A stretch of DNA of 64,000 bases from Nitrospirillum pindoramense (GTDB lineage Bacteria; Pseudomonadota; Alphaproteobacteria; Azospirillales; Azospirillaceae). The notes under the pieces were generated by a model. That model saw only the letters and a program-made list of their open reading frames with translations. It had not been told where the DNA came from and did no database searches. Made by a program: the position numbers and the translations under genes. How positions within the stretch are numbered: position 1 is the first letter of the stretch; the number at the start of each line of letters is the position of its first letter. The DNA is taken from assembly GCF_007827955.1 (NCBI RefSeq), contig NZ_VITR01000012.1:1-64000 (forward strand). Reading direction: 5' to 3'. Below are positions 52,488 to 62,243 of the stretch, in pieces.

Positions 52488-55400
52488 TCAGGCGGCGGCC
52501 AGGCGGCGCAGTTCAATGGCCATGGCGGCCAGCGCCGCCGCCGGCCGCAGGTCGTAATCCTCCAGCGCGAACAGGCGGTGCGACGGGAACCAGGGCCGCA
52601 CACCCGTGCCCAGCGTGGTCCAGTCGCGCGACGCGAAGCGCCAGCAGGGGGTGCCCACGGCCCCGGCCATTTCCCCCACCGAGGTGGCGGCGCTGATCAC
52701 CAGGTCACAGGCGGCGGTCAGCGCCGCCGCCGTTTCCAGATCGTCGCGCAAATCGGCGTCCGGGAAGCGATGCAGCGTGATGCCGTGGTCGCGCGCCAGG
52801 GCCGCGATCTCCTCCTCCGCCGGCTGGTAGTGCAGGCTGACCGCCACCACCCCCGGCAGGGACAGCAGCGGCAGCCATTGCGGCAGGGTGGAATAGACCC
52901 GGGACCGTTCGGAACCCAGCTGCCCCGACCGCCATGCCACGCCCAGCACCAGGGGACGCCCCGGCGCCAGCGCCACCAGCCGGTCCCGCCAATGGGCCAC
53001 CTTTTCCGGATCCGGCCGCAGAAAGCCACCGTCGCGGCCGGCGAAACCCGTCAGCGTCGGCGCCAGATGGGCCGCCAGATCCCCGGCCGCCACCGTCAGG
53101 TCGGCCCCCGCCGCCTCCAGCGCGCCCGCCCCCGTTCGGCGCGGCAGCGGCAGAAAGCGCAGGGTGGGGAAGCTGCGGCCCAGTAGTCCGGCCAAGCGCG
53201 GATCGCATTCCACGGAAACGGCCTTGGCCCCCTGATCCGCCGCCAGCGCGGCCAGGGCGGGATAGAGACTGGCGAACAGCAGTTCGTCCCCCAGGCCCTG
53301 TTCATGCCAGACCCTGAGGCTGCGCCCCGCCAGGCTTTCGCCGCGCCAGGCGGGCCGGTCGAACCGTGGCGCATGGCCCTTGTCCTCCGCCACGAAGCGA
53401 TAGGCGTATCCCTGCCAGCCGCGGGACAGCGCGCCCAATTGCAGATCGACCAAGCCACGGTTGAGGCGCGCCGTGGCCAGGGCTGGGTCCAGCGCCACCG
53501 CGCGGGCGTAGCTGTCGCCTGCGGCGGCGTACTGGCCGGCGTCGTTCAGGCAGCGCCCCCGGTTGTTCCACACCGTCGCCTGGTCGGGCGCCAGCGCCAC
53601 GGCCCGGTCCAGCCAGGGCAGGCCGGCGTAGAGGTCCCCATCCCGGCGCAGCGCCTCGCCCAGGCCACAGAGGGCGTCGATGATGACCGGGTCCGGCGTG
53701 TCCGGCACCTGGCGCGGCGTCAAGGCCCCGCCCAGCGCCCGGCGAAAGGCGTCGACGGCCGCCGCCGGCCGGTCCAGCGCCAGCAGCGCGGTGCCCAGGT
53801 TGGACGCCGCCGCCGCCAGGTCCGGCGCCAAGGCCAGCGCCCGTTCCTGGCAGGCCGCCGCTTCTGCCGCCCGTCCCTGGGCCAGCAGGGCGTTGCCCAG
53901 GTTGGTCAGCAGGTCCGGCCGGTCCGGCGTCGCCGCCAGCGCCTGACGGTAGTGGGCCTCCGCCTCCGCCGGCCGGCCCAGTGATTGCAGCACGTTCCCC
54001 AGGTTGGAGTGCGCGGCGGCATAATCGGGCATCAACGCCACCGCCCGGCGCAGGAAGGGCAGGCCCGCCTCCGTCCGGCCCACCTGCGCCAAGGCCAGCC
54101 CCATGAGGTGCAGGGCCACCGGCTGGTCCGGCTGGCGGTCCAGCACCGCGCGGTACAGCGGCAGGGCGCCAACGGCGTCGCCCGCCTGGTGGCGGGCCGC
54201 CGCATCGGCCAGCAGCGCGTCCTCGTCCGGCTCCGGCGGCGGCGTTGGGGCAGAGGTCGGTGGCGTTTGACGCAGCCGGTCCAGCGCCACCACAACCGGC
54301 GCCACCGCATCGGCCGCGCGGCCATCGGCGGGGGCCGGGACCACGGCCATGGTGGCGAACCAGGGCCGCACGGCCGTGCCCAGCATGGACCAGTCGAGGC
54401 GCGTGCCCACCCGCCACACGGGCACGCCCAAGGCGCCCGCCAGCTCACCGACGGAGGTGGGGGCCGTGACCACCACGTCCAGGCAGGCGGTCAGGGCGCC
54501 CGCGGCCTCCAGATCCAGGCGCAGGTCGGTGTCCGGCCAACGGTGCAGGGTGATGCCCAGGGCCGCCTCCACCGCGCGCACCTCATCCTCGACCTCGCCA
54601 TATTGCAGCATGACGGGTATCACCCCCGGCAGGCGCAGCAGGGGCGCCCAGTCGGCCAGGCGGGTGTAGGCGCTGTCGCGGTCCAGATCCCGCACCATGC
54701 TTTGCCAGCACAGGCCCACCCGCAGGCCGGGCCCCAGCGCGTCCAGCCGCCGCCGCCAATGGTCCAGGTGCGCCGGATCCGGCGTCAGGTAGGGTTGGCC
54801 ACCGAAGTCGCCCAGCCGTCCGCGCAACAGCCGGGGCAGCCCGCCGGCGGGGATGTGCAGGTCGGCGCCGGCAGCCTGGGCGGTGATGAAATCCGCCACC
54901 ACCGTCACGCGGGTCGCCGCCGCGAAAGCCCGGGTGAAGTAGCCCACCAGCCGCGCGTCGCATTCCAGGACGAATTCCGCCTCGGGATGCGCGGCGATCA
55001 GGTCGTGGTAGAGGCTGGCGAACATCAGCTCGTCCCCCAGCCCCTGCTCCCGCCAGACCAGCAGACGGCGGCGGCCCAGCGCCTCCCCCTGCCAACGGGG
55101 CTGGGGGAAACGCCGGTCGGGCAGGGCCTGGCCAGCGGCGAAGCGGGCCTGATACCCGTCCCACCCCGGGTTCAGCCGCCCTTCCGCCAGGTCCAGGACG
55201 GCCAGGTTGTAGCGCGCCGGGGGGAAGTCCGGCCGCAGGGCCAGCGCCCTCCGAAAGCCGTCGCGCGCCAGCGACTGCATACGCCGCGCCACCTCGCCCG
55301 TGGGGCCGCGCTGGCCCAGCCAGGTCAAGGCCAGGTTGTTGGCGGCCTCGACATAGCCGGGGTCCAGGGCCAGGGCCCGTTCATGCTCCAGGCGGGCGGC

Positions 55401-58400
55401 GCCCCACATCTCCTCCGCCCCCAGGGCCAGGCCCAGGTTGGTCAGGGTGTGGGGTGTCCGCTCCGCCGCCACGGCGGCCCGCGCGGCGTGCAGGGCCTGC
55501 CCCGTCCGCCCCAGGCCGGCCAGGGCGCGCGCCTGTTCCACCAGCACCTTGGCATAGCCGGGGCGCAGGGCCAGCGCCCGCTCCGCCGCCGCCAGCGCTG
55601 GGGCCCAGGCGCCCCGGTCGTTATGGGTGCCGGCCAGATTGCCCCAGGCTTCGGCGTAATCAGGGGCGCACTCGGTGGCGGTGGCGAAGGCCGCCTGCGC
55701 GCCCGCCAGATCGCCCAGCGTGCGCAGGGCCCCGCCCAGGCTGTTGTGGGCCTGGGCGAAGCCGGGGTCCACGGCCACCGCCTGGCGCAGCAGGTGTACC
55801 GCCTGCTCCACCTCGCCAACCTGCATCAGGACCACGCCCAGCAGGTGCAGGGCATCGACATCCTGCGGCGCCCGCGCCAGCACGGCGCGGTAGGCCGCCG
55901 CCGCCGCCGCCAAATCGCCCGCGCGGTGCGCGGCCATGCCGGACCCGACCGTCGCCCCGTCGGGCGGGGCCGCCGCCTCCTGAGCCAGGCGCAGCAGGCT
56001 TTGGCGCATGGCCGGCACCACCTGCTCGGGCGGGCCCCAGCCCGACAGCCACAGGCGCTGCGCCGGCAGCCAGGGCCGCGTGCCGGTGCCCAGCGCCGCC
56101 CAGCCGGCCATGTGCTGGAAGCGCCAGGTGGGCACGCCCAGGGCGGCGGACAGTTCGCCCACCGCCGTGCCGGCGGACACCACCAGGTCCAACCCGGCCA
56201 TCAGGGCGGCCACGCCCTCCTGGTCGTTCCTGAGGTCCAGGTCGTCCCACAGATGCAGGGTCACGCCGGTCGCGGCGATCACCTCCGCCATCTCCGCCGC
56301 GGCATCACCCGCGCGGGCGTCATATTGCAGCACCACGAAATGGGTGTGCGGCACGGTCAGCAGCGGCGCCATCTGCATCAGGGTCAGGTACAGGTTCTGA
56401 CGCCCCAGGCTGCGCAAGCCGCTGCGCCAGCTCAAGCCCACCTTCAGGCCGGACCCCAGGGCGGCCAGCCGGTCCCGCCACGCCGCCGCCCGTTCCGGGT
56501 CGGGCCGCAGCCAGGGATCGGTGGTCGTCGGGAAGTCCCCAAGCGCCCCGCGCAGCAGGGCCGGCAAACCGCCCAGGGGCACATGCATGTCGGCATCACG
56601 CGGGGTGTTGGTGCGGCCCCGCACGTCCAGGACCATGCCCGCCGGCACTTGGGGGGCCAGGGCACGGGCCAGCAGGCCGGCAAGCCGGGCATCCATCTCC
56701 ACCACCAGCCGGCGGCAGCCGCGCGCGCCCAGCCATCGCAGCAGATCGGGCAGGCAGCCGGCGAACATGATCTCATCGCCCAGGCCTTGCTCCGCCCACA
56801 CCAGCAAGGTGCGGCCCCGCACGTCGCCCCCGGTCCAGGCCGGCAGGGTCAGATCCGCCCGGGCCGGGCTGTCCGGCACGGCGAAACGGGCGGGATAATC
56901 GCGCCACCCCGCCGCCAGCTCGCCATGCTCCAGCGCGGCATAGGCCATGTTGACCCGGGCGGCGGGCCAACCTGGCCGCAGTTCCAGGGCGCGTCGGTAA
57001 TGCTCGCGGGCCTCCGTCATGCGATGCATGTCGTAAAGCAGCCGGCCGAGGGTGAGGTGGACGTCGGGGCTGTCCGGCTGCACCGCCAGGGCCGCGCGCA
57101 GATGGACAAGGCCGCCCCCCGGATCGCCCATCAACTGACACAGGCTGGCCAACCCCAGCAGGGCGGGAACCGAGGTCGGCTCCATGGCCAGCGCCCGGAC
57201 GAACGCCTCCCGCGCGTCGGCGGCCTCGTTCAGCTTGGTCAGGGCCAGACCCAGGTTGACCCAGCCGCCGATCCAGGCGGGGTCGGCCTCTGTCGCGCGG
57301 CGCTGCGCCTCCGCCGCCGCCTTCAGATCGCCCAGCGCGTCCAACGCCAGGCCCCGGTTGGCATGCAGGGCGGCACGCCCCGGCGCCAACCGCAGGGCCC
57401 GGTCATGGCAGCGCAAGCCATCCGCCGCCTGGCCCAGGCCCACCAGCGCCAGCCCCAGGCCGGACAGGGCGTCCGGATTGTCGGGCCCCAGGGCCAGCAC
57501 CTGGCGATAGCGGTCGGCCGCCGCCGCCCAGCGCTGTTCCCGCCGCAGCAGGCCGGCCAGCGCCGCCAACGCGACCGCATGCCCCGCATCCGCCGCCCGG
57601 CCCAGCCGGTCAACGGCCCTATCCGTGTCGCCAGCGTCGCGGGCCGCCATGCCTTCCGCATACAGCGCGTCGGGAGAGGCCGGCGGCGCGTCGATACTGG
57701 CTGGGATACTGGCTGGAACGGCGGCGGCCAGGCTGGCCAGCCGCCAGGCGAGGCCCGGCAGCGTGACGCCGATGACCTCGCCCTCCGGCGGGAAAAAGGA
57801 TTGCTGGCTGGAAAACCAGGGCCGCGCGCCGGTGCCCAGCCGCGTCCATTCAAAGGTGGGACCCAGGCGCCAGCAGGGCACCCCCAAAGCGCCCGCCAGT
57901 TCCGACACGGCGGTGCCGGCCGCCACCACCAGGTCCAGCCCGGACATGAGCGCGGCGACCGCGTCCAGGTCGTCACGCTGGTCGAGATCGGGCCAACGGT
58001 GGATGCGTATGCCCAGGCGCGCCTCCGCCGCCACGATCTCCGGCTCCGCCGCCGCCGAATCATATTGGAGGCTGATGAACTGGATGCCGGCCAGCCGCAG
58101 CAGGGGGTCCCATTCATCCAGCTGCGGATACAGCAGGCGTCCGCGTTCGGCGGTGCGCAGGCCGCTGCGCCAACATAGGCCCACCTTCAGCCCGGAGCCC
58201 AGCGCGGCAAGGCGCCCAGCCCAGACGCTCGCCAAGGCAGGGTCGGCGGTCAAGTAAGCGGGGCGCCCCTCGGCGAACCGCGACAGGGCGGGCCGCAGCA
58301 GGGCCGGCAGATCGCCCGCCGACAGGGCGGCATCCACCGGCGGCGCATCCTGGCCCCCCGGGGCGATGACGGCGCCGGGAAAGGCACGGCCGAACAACGC

Positions 58401-60974
58401 GGCCAGGCGCGGCTCGCAATCAATGACCAGGCGCCCCACCTGGCCCATGAGATCCGGATAGAGGCTGGCGAACAGCAGCTCATCCCCCAATCCCTGCTCG
58501 CGCCGCACCAGCAGGGTACGACCGTCCAGGGGCTGGCCGCGCCAGGGCGGGGCCGGCAGCGGGGCCGCCGCCTGCCCCCCCAGGGCACGGCGGGCATAGC
58601 CGGACCAGCCGGCGGTGAGGTCGCCTTGCGCCAGGCGGGCCAGGCCCAGGTTGAAGGCGATCAGGGCCTCCCCGGGATCCCGCGCCGCCGCGGCGGCCAG
58701 GCAGCGTGCGCCATCGGCCAGGCGGCCCTGGGCCACCAGCGCCGTGCCCAGGTTGCCCTGCGCGTGCGCCATGTCCGGCGCCAGCGTCAGCGCCTGCCGC
58801 GCCAGGGATTCCGCCTGCCACGGCGCGCCCAGGGCGGTCATGGTCCCCGCCAGGTTGACCAGCGCCTCCGCATTGTCCGGGGCCATGCGCAAGGCGTGCA
58901 GCAAGGCGGCCTCCGCCCCCGCCAAATCGTCGCGGTCGCGCAGCAGCGCCCCCAGGTTGGACGCGGCCGGCGCCAGGGCGGGGTCCGCCGCCAGGGCGCG
59001 ACGGTAGGCGTCTTCCGCCTCCGCCGGGCGGCCCAGCTGGCGCAGGATGTTGCCCAGATTGTTCAAGGGCATGGCCGATTGGCCGGGTGGCAACAGGGTC
59101 AAGGCCTGCTCGATCGCCGGCACCGCCCCGGCGGCGTCGCCTGCCTGGAAACGGGCCAGGCCCAGCAGATGCAGGGCCTGGGCCCGGGCTGGCGGCGCCA
59201 GCGTGCCCCACTGGAGCAAGGTATCGAGTGCGGCCACCGCCTCGGCGGGGCGACCCGCCGAGAACAGGTCGTAGGCCTGGACGAGGGTGGGCAGCACCGG
59301 CGGGGGGGAGGCCGGCACCGACGCCATCGGTTTCATTTCGATATCGAAATCAGCCAGTGCCGCCAGGGTGATCCGCACCCTGTCCAGGGCGTCGGCCACG
59401 GTCTTGGCCGGAAAGATGCGCATGGACGGGTACCAGGGCCGCACACCCGTCCCCAGCATGGACCAATCGCCCTCAAGCTCCAGGCGCCAGATGGGCACGC
59501 CCAGGGCCCCGGCCAGTTCCCCGACGGAGGTGGGCGCGGTGATGATCAAATCCAGGGCGGAAACCAGGGCGGCCACGCCCTCGATGTCGTTGCGCTGGTC
59601 CAGGTCGGCGAAGCGGTGCGGCAGGGGCACGCCCTCCGCCGCGGCAGCCCGCCGCTCGGCCGTGACGTCGCTGTATTGCAGATCAACCCAGACGATGCCG
59701 GGCAGGGACAGCAAGGGTGCCCAGCGCGTGAGCCCCAGATAATTGGGATCCCGGTGCGGCGCCTTGACCCCGGAGGTCCAGGACATGCCGATCTTCAGGC
59801 CCGCCCCCAAGGCCGCCAGCCGCTGGCGCCACCGCGCCACGGCCGCGGCTTCGGCGGAGAGCCAGCCGCCGGCGCGTCCGGCGAACGCGCGCAGGCTGTC
59901 GCCGAACAGGGCCGGCAGGCTGCCGGCGGGCAGATGCACGTCGAAATCGTCGCCGGCCTGGGGTTCGGGTCGCAACTCCACCCGGTCGGCCAAATCAGGC
60001 AGGTCCCGCCGCAGATAGCGGCCCATCAGGCCCACCAGCCGGGGTTCGGTCAGGATGACGACACTGCCGCCGGATGCCAGGGCGGCGCGAATGGCCGGGA
60101 CGTAAAAGGGGGAGAACATGAATTCATCCCCCAATCCCTGTTCGCGCCAGATCATGAGGCGCCGCCCCCGCAGAGCATCCCCCGCCCAGCGGGGCCGGTC
60201 AGGGTAGCGCCAAGGCTTGGTATTTCCGACAACGAAACGATAGGCGTAATCGTCCCAGCCGTCCCGCAGCCGGCCCAGGGCCAGCCGCACGGGGGCGCGA
60301 TTGTGGTGGGCGACCGGATCTTCGGGATACAGCGCCAGCGCTTGCGTGAACGCCGCGTCCGCCCCCACCAGGTCACCCTGGACCTGAAGCGCGTTGGCCA
60401 GGGCGATCAGGGCCTGTTGGCTGGTCGGATCCTGCGCCAGCGCCCGGCGCGCCATGATCAGCGCGCCGTCGCCATCGTAAAGCTGGCGCATCAGGTCGCT
60501 GAGACTGGACAGCGCCCAGACGTCCGTGGGGGCGATGTCCAGCAGGCTGCCGTACGCCGCCTGGGCCGCCGGATAATCATTCAACGCGCGATGGGCCAGG
60601 GCCAGCGACCGCCAGGCGGAGAGGGATCGCGGATGCAGGCGCAGGGTGCGGGTCAGCAAGGCCACCGCCGCCGCCGCGTCCCCCTGCTCCAGCACCAAAA
60701 GACTCAGGTTTTCCAGGATCCCCTGGTCGTCCGGCCGCACGGCCAGCGCGCGTTCCACCAGGGCGCGCCCCTCCGCCGACCGCCCCTGCTGATGGCAGGC
60801 GACGCCGCCGAGGTTGAGCGCGTCGGGGTGCGCCGGGTCGATGGCCAGGATGCGACGGTACAGCGCCTCCGCCCCCGCCAGGTCGCCCGCGCGGTGCCGG
60901 TCCATGGCCTGGGCCAACAGGCCAGCGGTGTCGCCGCCACCCTTCGCACCGTTCCCGGCCCCGCCGTGGACCAT
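52488..60974 (-). CDS. Giant five-module TPR/glycosyltransferase-like protein
   Basis: A 2828-residue protein built from five tandem modules. Each has a run of TPR repeats followed by a glycosyltransferase-like domain of roughly 300 residues. The domain starts at a GW..Y..RF segment, carries EQGLGDE near residues 278, 826, 1395, 1976 and 2558, and ends at an LGTG-x-RPW motif near 512, 1052, 1634, 2204 and 2794. Between them each has KVGL-W-SG-like and ELAGALGVP-WR-like motifs. Single modules are known as TPR-containing glycosyltransferase family proteins of 500-700 residues. There is no signal peptide, and the ribosome site AGGTGAAG precedes the ATG. It is divergent from pseBC, so it may glycosylate flagellin with pseudaminic acid or act as a scaffold. 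Which of the five domains are active is unknown. Confidence 0.87.
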   Translation of the reverse strand: MVHGGAGNGAKGGGDTAGLLAQAMDRHRAGDLAGAEALYRRILAIDPAHPDALNLGGVACHQQGRSAEGRALVERALAVRPDDQGILENLSLLVLEQGDAAAAVALLTRTLRLHPRSLSAWRSLALAHRALNDYPAAQAAYGSLLDIAPTDVWALSSLSDLMRQLYDGDGALIMARRALAQDPTSQQALIALANALQVQGDLVGADAAFTQALALYPEDPVAHHNRAPVRLALGRLRDGWDDYAYRFVVGNTKPWRYPDRPRWAGDALRGRRLMIWREQGLGDEFMFSPFYVPAIRAALASGGSVVILTEPRLVGLMGRYLRRDLPDLADRVELRPEPQAGDDFDVHLPAGSLPALFGDSLRAFAGRAGGWLSAEAAAVARWRQRLAALGAGLKIGMSWTSGVKAPHRDPNYLGLTRWAPLLSLPGIVWVDLQYSDVTAERRAAAAEGVPLPHRFADLDQRNDIEGVAALVSALDLIITAPTSVGELAGALGVPIWRLELEGDWSMLGTGVRPWYPSMRIFPAKTVADALDRVRITLAALADFDIEMKPMASVPASPPPVLPTLVQAYDLFSAGRPAEAVAALDTLLQWGTLAPPARAQALHLLGLARFQAGDAAGAVPAIEQALTLLPPGQSAMPLNNLGNILRQLGRPAEAEDAYRRALAADPALAPAASNLGALLRDRDDLAGAEAALLHALRMAPDNAEALVNLAGTMTALGAPWQAESLARQALTLAPDMAHAQGNLGTALVAQGRLADGARCLAAAAARDPGEALIAFNLGLARLAQGDLTAGWSGYARRALGGQAAAPLPAPPWRGQPLDGRTLLVRREQGLGDELLFASLYPDLMGQVGRLVIDCEPRLAALFGRAFPGAVIAPGGQDAPPVDAALSAGDLPALLRPALSRFAEGRPAYLTADPALASVWAGRLAALGSGLKVGLCWRSGLRTAERGRLLYPQLDEWDPLLRLAGIQFISLQYDSAAAEPEIVAAEARLGIRIHRWPDLDQRDDLDAVAALMSGLDLVVAAGTAVSELAGALGVPCWRLGPTFEWTRLGTGARPWFSSQQSFFPPEGEVIGVTLPGLAWRLASLAAAVPASIPASIDAPPASPDALYAEGMAARDAGDTDRAVDRLGRAADAGHAVALAALAGLLRREQRWAAAADRYRQVLALGPDNPDALSGLGLALVGLGQAADGLRCHDRALRLAPGRAALHANRGLALDALGDLKAAAEAQRRATEADPAWIGGWVNLGLALTKLNEAADAREAFVRALAMEPTSVPALLGLASLCQLMGDPGGGLVHLRAALAVQPDSPDVHLTLGRLLYDMHRMTEAREHYRRALELRPGWPAARVNMAYAALEHGELAAGWRDYPARFAVPDSPARADLTLPAWTGGDVRGRTLLVWAEQGLGDEIMFAGCLPDLLRWLGARGCRRLVVEMDARLAGLLARALAPQVPAGMVLDVRGRTNTPRDADMHVPLGGLPALLRGALGDFPTTTDPWLRPDPERAAAWRDRLAALGSGLKVGLSWRSGLRSLGRQNLYLTLMQMAPLLTVPHTHFVVLQYDARAGDAAAEMAEVIAATGVTLHLWDDLDLRNDQEGVAALMAGLDLVVSAGTAVGELSAALGVPTWRFQHMAGWAALGTGTRPWLPAQRLWLSGWGPPEQVVPAMRQSLLRLAQEAAAPPDGATVGSGMAAHRAGDLAAAAAAYRAVLARAPQDVDALHLLGVVLMQVGEVEQAVHLLRQAVAVDPGFAQAHNSLGGALRTLGDLAGAQAAFATATECAPDYAEAWGNLAGTHNDRGAWAPALAAAERALALRPGYAKVLVEQARALAGLGRTGQALHAARAAVAAERTPHTLTNLGLALGAEEMWGAARLEHERALALDPGYVEAANNLALTWLGQRGPTGEVARRMQSLARDGFRRALALRPDFPPARYNLAVLDLAEGRLNPGWDGYQARFAAGQALPDRRFPQPRWQGEALGRRRLLVWREQGLGDELMFASLYHDLIAAHPEAEFVLECDARLVGYFTRAFAAATRVTVVADFITAQAAGADLHIPAGGLPRLLRGRLGDFGGQPYLTPDPAHLDHWRRRLDALGPGLRVGLCWQSMVRDLDRDSAYTRLADWAPLLRLPGVIPVMLQYGEVEDEVRAVEAALGITLHRWPDTDLRLDLEAAGALTACLDVVVTAPTSVGELAGALGVPVWRVGTRLDWSMLGTAVRPWFATMAVVPAPADGRAADAVAPVVVALDRLRQTPPTSAPTPPPEPDEDALLADAAARHQAGDAVGALPLYRAVLDRQPDQPVALHLMGLALAQVGRTEAGLPFLRRAVALMPDYAAAHSNLGNVLQSLGRPAEAEAHYRQALAATPDRPDLLTNLGNALLAQGRAAEAAACQERALALAPDLAAAASNLGTALLALDRPAAAVDAFRRALGGALTPRQVPDTPDPVIIDALCGLGEALRRDGDLYAGLPWLDRAVALAPDQATVWNNRGRCLNDAGQYAAAGDSYARAVALDPALATARLNRGLVDLQLGALSRGWQGYAYRFVAEDKGHAPRFDRPAWRGESLAGRSLRVWHEQGLGDELLFASLYPALAALAADQGAKAVSVECDPRLAGLLGRSFPTLRFLPLPRRTGAGALEAAGADLTVAAGDLAAHLAPTLTGFAGRDGGFLRPDPEKVAHWRDRLVALAPGRPLVLGVAWRSGQLGSERSRVYSTLPQWLPLLSLPGVVAVSLHYQPAEEEIAALARDHGITLHRFPDADLRDDLETAAALTAACDLVISAATSVGEMAGAVGTPCWRFASRDWTTLGTGVRPWFPSHRLFALEDYDLRPAAALAAMAIELRRLAAA
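57693..57716 (-). repeat. Perfect 12-base in-frame duplication in giant gene
   Basis: GATACTGGCTGG is present twice head to tail. It encodes a PASI-type duplication in the proline/alanine-rich linker after module 2. The unit is a multiple of three and keeps the frame. Confidence 0.75.
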
Positions 60975-61220
60975 TCTTCACCTGTCAGGGACATTGTTTG
61001 GAGATTGAACCGCCCACCGCCCGCCGGCCGTGGGGGTCATCCCCGTGTAACCACCCCTTCAGGATAGCAGTTGTGGGGTGACTACATAAACCACACAGAT
61101 TGTTGATACTTGCAGCGGTGTTGGCGCTATACTCCCGCAATTCATCCGGCGACCGTCCTTTGCGGCGATCACCGCGACTTTCTGGCCGGGGGGACGGTCC
61201 CGTCGGCGGCGGGAGCAGAC
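60975..61220. promoter_or_regulatory. Divergent promoter region of the giant TPR gene and pseBC
   Basis: About 245 bases. A possible rightward promoter is TTGATA (61103-61108) and TATACT (61128-61133) with a 19-base spacer, about 88 bases before pseB. CACCCC and GGGGTG arms nearby could form a small stem. No sigma-28 or sigma-54 consensus typical of flagellar genes was recognised. Confidence 0.4.
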
Positions 61221-62243
61221 ATGACGTCGAAATTCCTCAAATCCGCCATGGCCGATTTCAACGGCGCGTCCATCCTGATCACCGGCGGAACGGGGTCCTT
61301 TGGCCGCCAGTTCGTGCGCTATCTTCTGGAACACGCCAAGCCGCGCCGGATCATCATCTTCTCCCGCGATGAATTCAAACAGTACGAGATGCAGCAGCAG
61401 CTGGGTGCCGCGCATGAAGGCGTGCTGCGCTTTTTCATCGGCGATGTGCGGGACCGGTCGCGCCTGGAAATGGCGATGCGCGAGGTCGACTACTGCATCC
61501 ACGCCGCCGCCCTGAAGCATGTGCCCACGGCGGAATACAACCCCATCGAATGCATCCGCACCAACGTCTATGGCGCGGAAAACGTGGTGCACGCGGCGCT
61601 CGCCGCCGGCGTGCGCAAGGTCATCGCCCTGTCCACCGACAAGGCGGCCAGCCCCATCAACCTGTATGGCGCCAGCAAGCTGGCGTCGGACAAGATTTTC
61701 GTGGCGTCCAACAACCTGTCGGGGTCGGTGGGCACCCGGTTCGCCGTCGTGCGCTATGGCAACGTGGTGGGGTCGCGCGGCAGCGTCATCCCCCTGTTCC
61801 GCCGCCTGATCGCCGAGGGCGCGGCGGAACTGCCCATCACCGACGACCGCATGACGCGCTTCTGGATCACCCTGCAGCATGGGGTGGAGTTCGTGGCCTC
61901 CTGCTTCGGCATGATGCAGGGGGGCGAGATCTACGTGCCCAAGATCCCCAGCATGCGGGTCAGCGACCTGGCCCGCTGCATGGCGCCGGATCTGCCGCAC
62001 AAGGTGATTGGCATCCGCCCCGGCGAAAAGCTGCATGAGGTCATGATCACCGAGGATGACAGCCGCCAGACCTTCGAGATGGAGGACCGCTACGTCATCG
62101 AGCCGGCGTTCAACTGGTGGACGCGGCAGGCCTACGTCAAGCTGGGCGCCAAGCCCGTGGCCGACGGCTTCAGCTACCGCAGCGACAGCAACACCGACTG
62201 GCTGACGCCCGAACGCCTGGCCGTGCTGTTGCAGAGGCCGTGA
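61221..62243 (+). CDS. pseB: UDP-N-acetylglucosamine 4,6-dehydratase (inverting)
   Basis: A 340-residue PseB-type enzyme catalysing the first step of pseudaminic-acid synthesis: 4,6-dehydration and C5 inversion of UDP-GlcNAc. The NADP-binding TGGTGSFG is at residues 21-28. The segment ALKHVPTAEYNPIECIRTNV is typical of PseB/FlaA1. The catalytic Tyr149/Lys153 pair is in LYGASKLASDK. ATG 61221 follows GGGAG by six bases. Its stop codon overlaps the start of pseC. It is divergent from the giant TPR gene. The remaining pathway genes (pseH, pseG, pseI, pseF) are not in the window. Confidence 0.93.
   Translation: MTSKFLKSAMADFNGASILITGGTGSFGRQFVRYLLEHAKPRRIIIFSRDEFKQYEMQQQLGAAHEGVLRFFIGDVRDRSRLEMAMREVDYCIHAAALKHVPTAEYNPIECIRTNVYGAENVVHAALAAGVRKVIALSTDKAASPINLYGASKLASDKIFVASNNLSGSVGTRFAVVRYGNVVGSRGSVIPLFRRLIAEGAAELPITDDRMTRFWITLQHGVEFVASCFGMMQGGEIYVPKIPSMRVSDLARCMAPDLPHKVIGIRPGEKLHEVMITEDDSRQTFEMEDRYVIEPAFNWWTRQAYVKLGAKPVADGFSYRSDSNTDWLTPERLAVLLQRP

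Noticed and set aside
53985-58178. A rightward open frame of about 1400 codons opposite the giant TPR gene
   Set aside because: It is the antisense shadow of the repeated TPR/glycosyltransferase modules. The composition is low-complexity (Arg, Gln, Gly, His) and there is no ribosome site.
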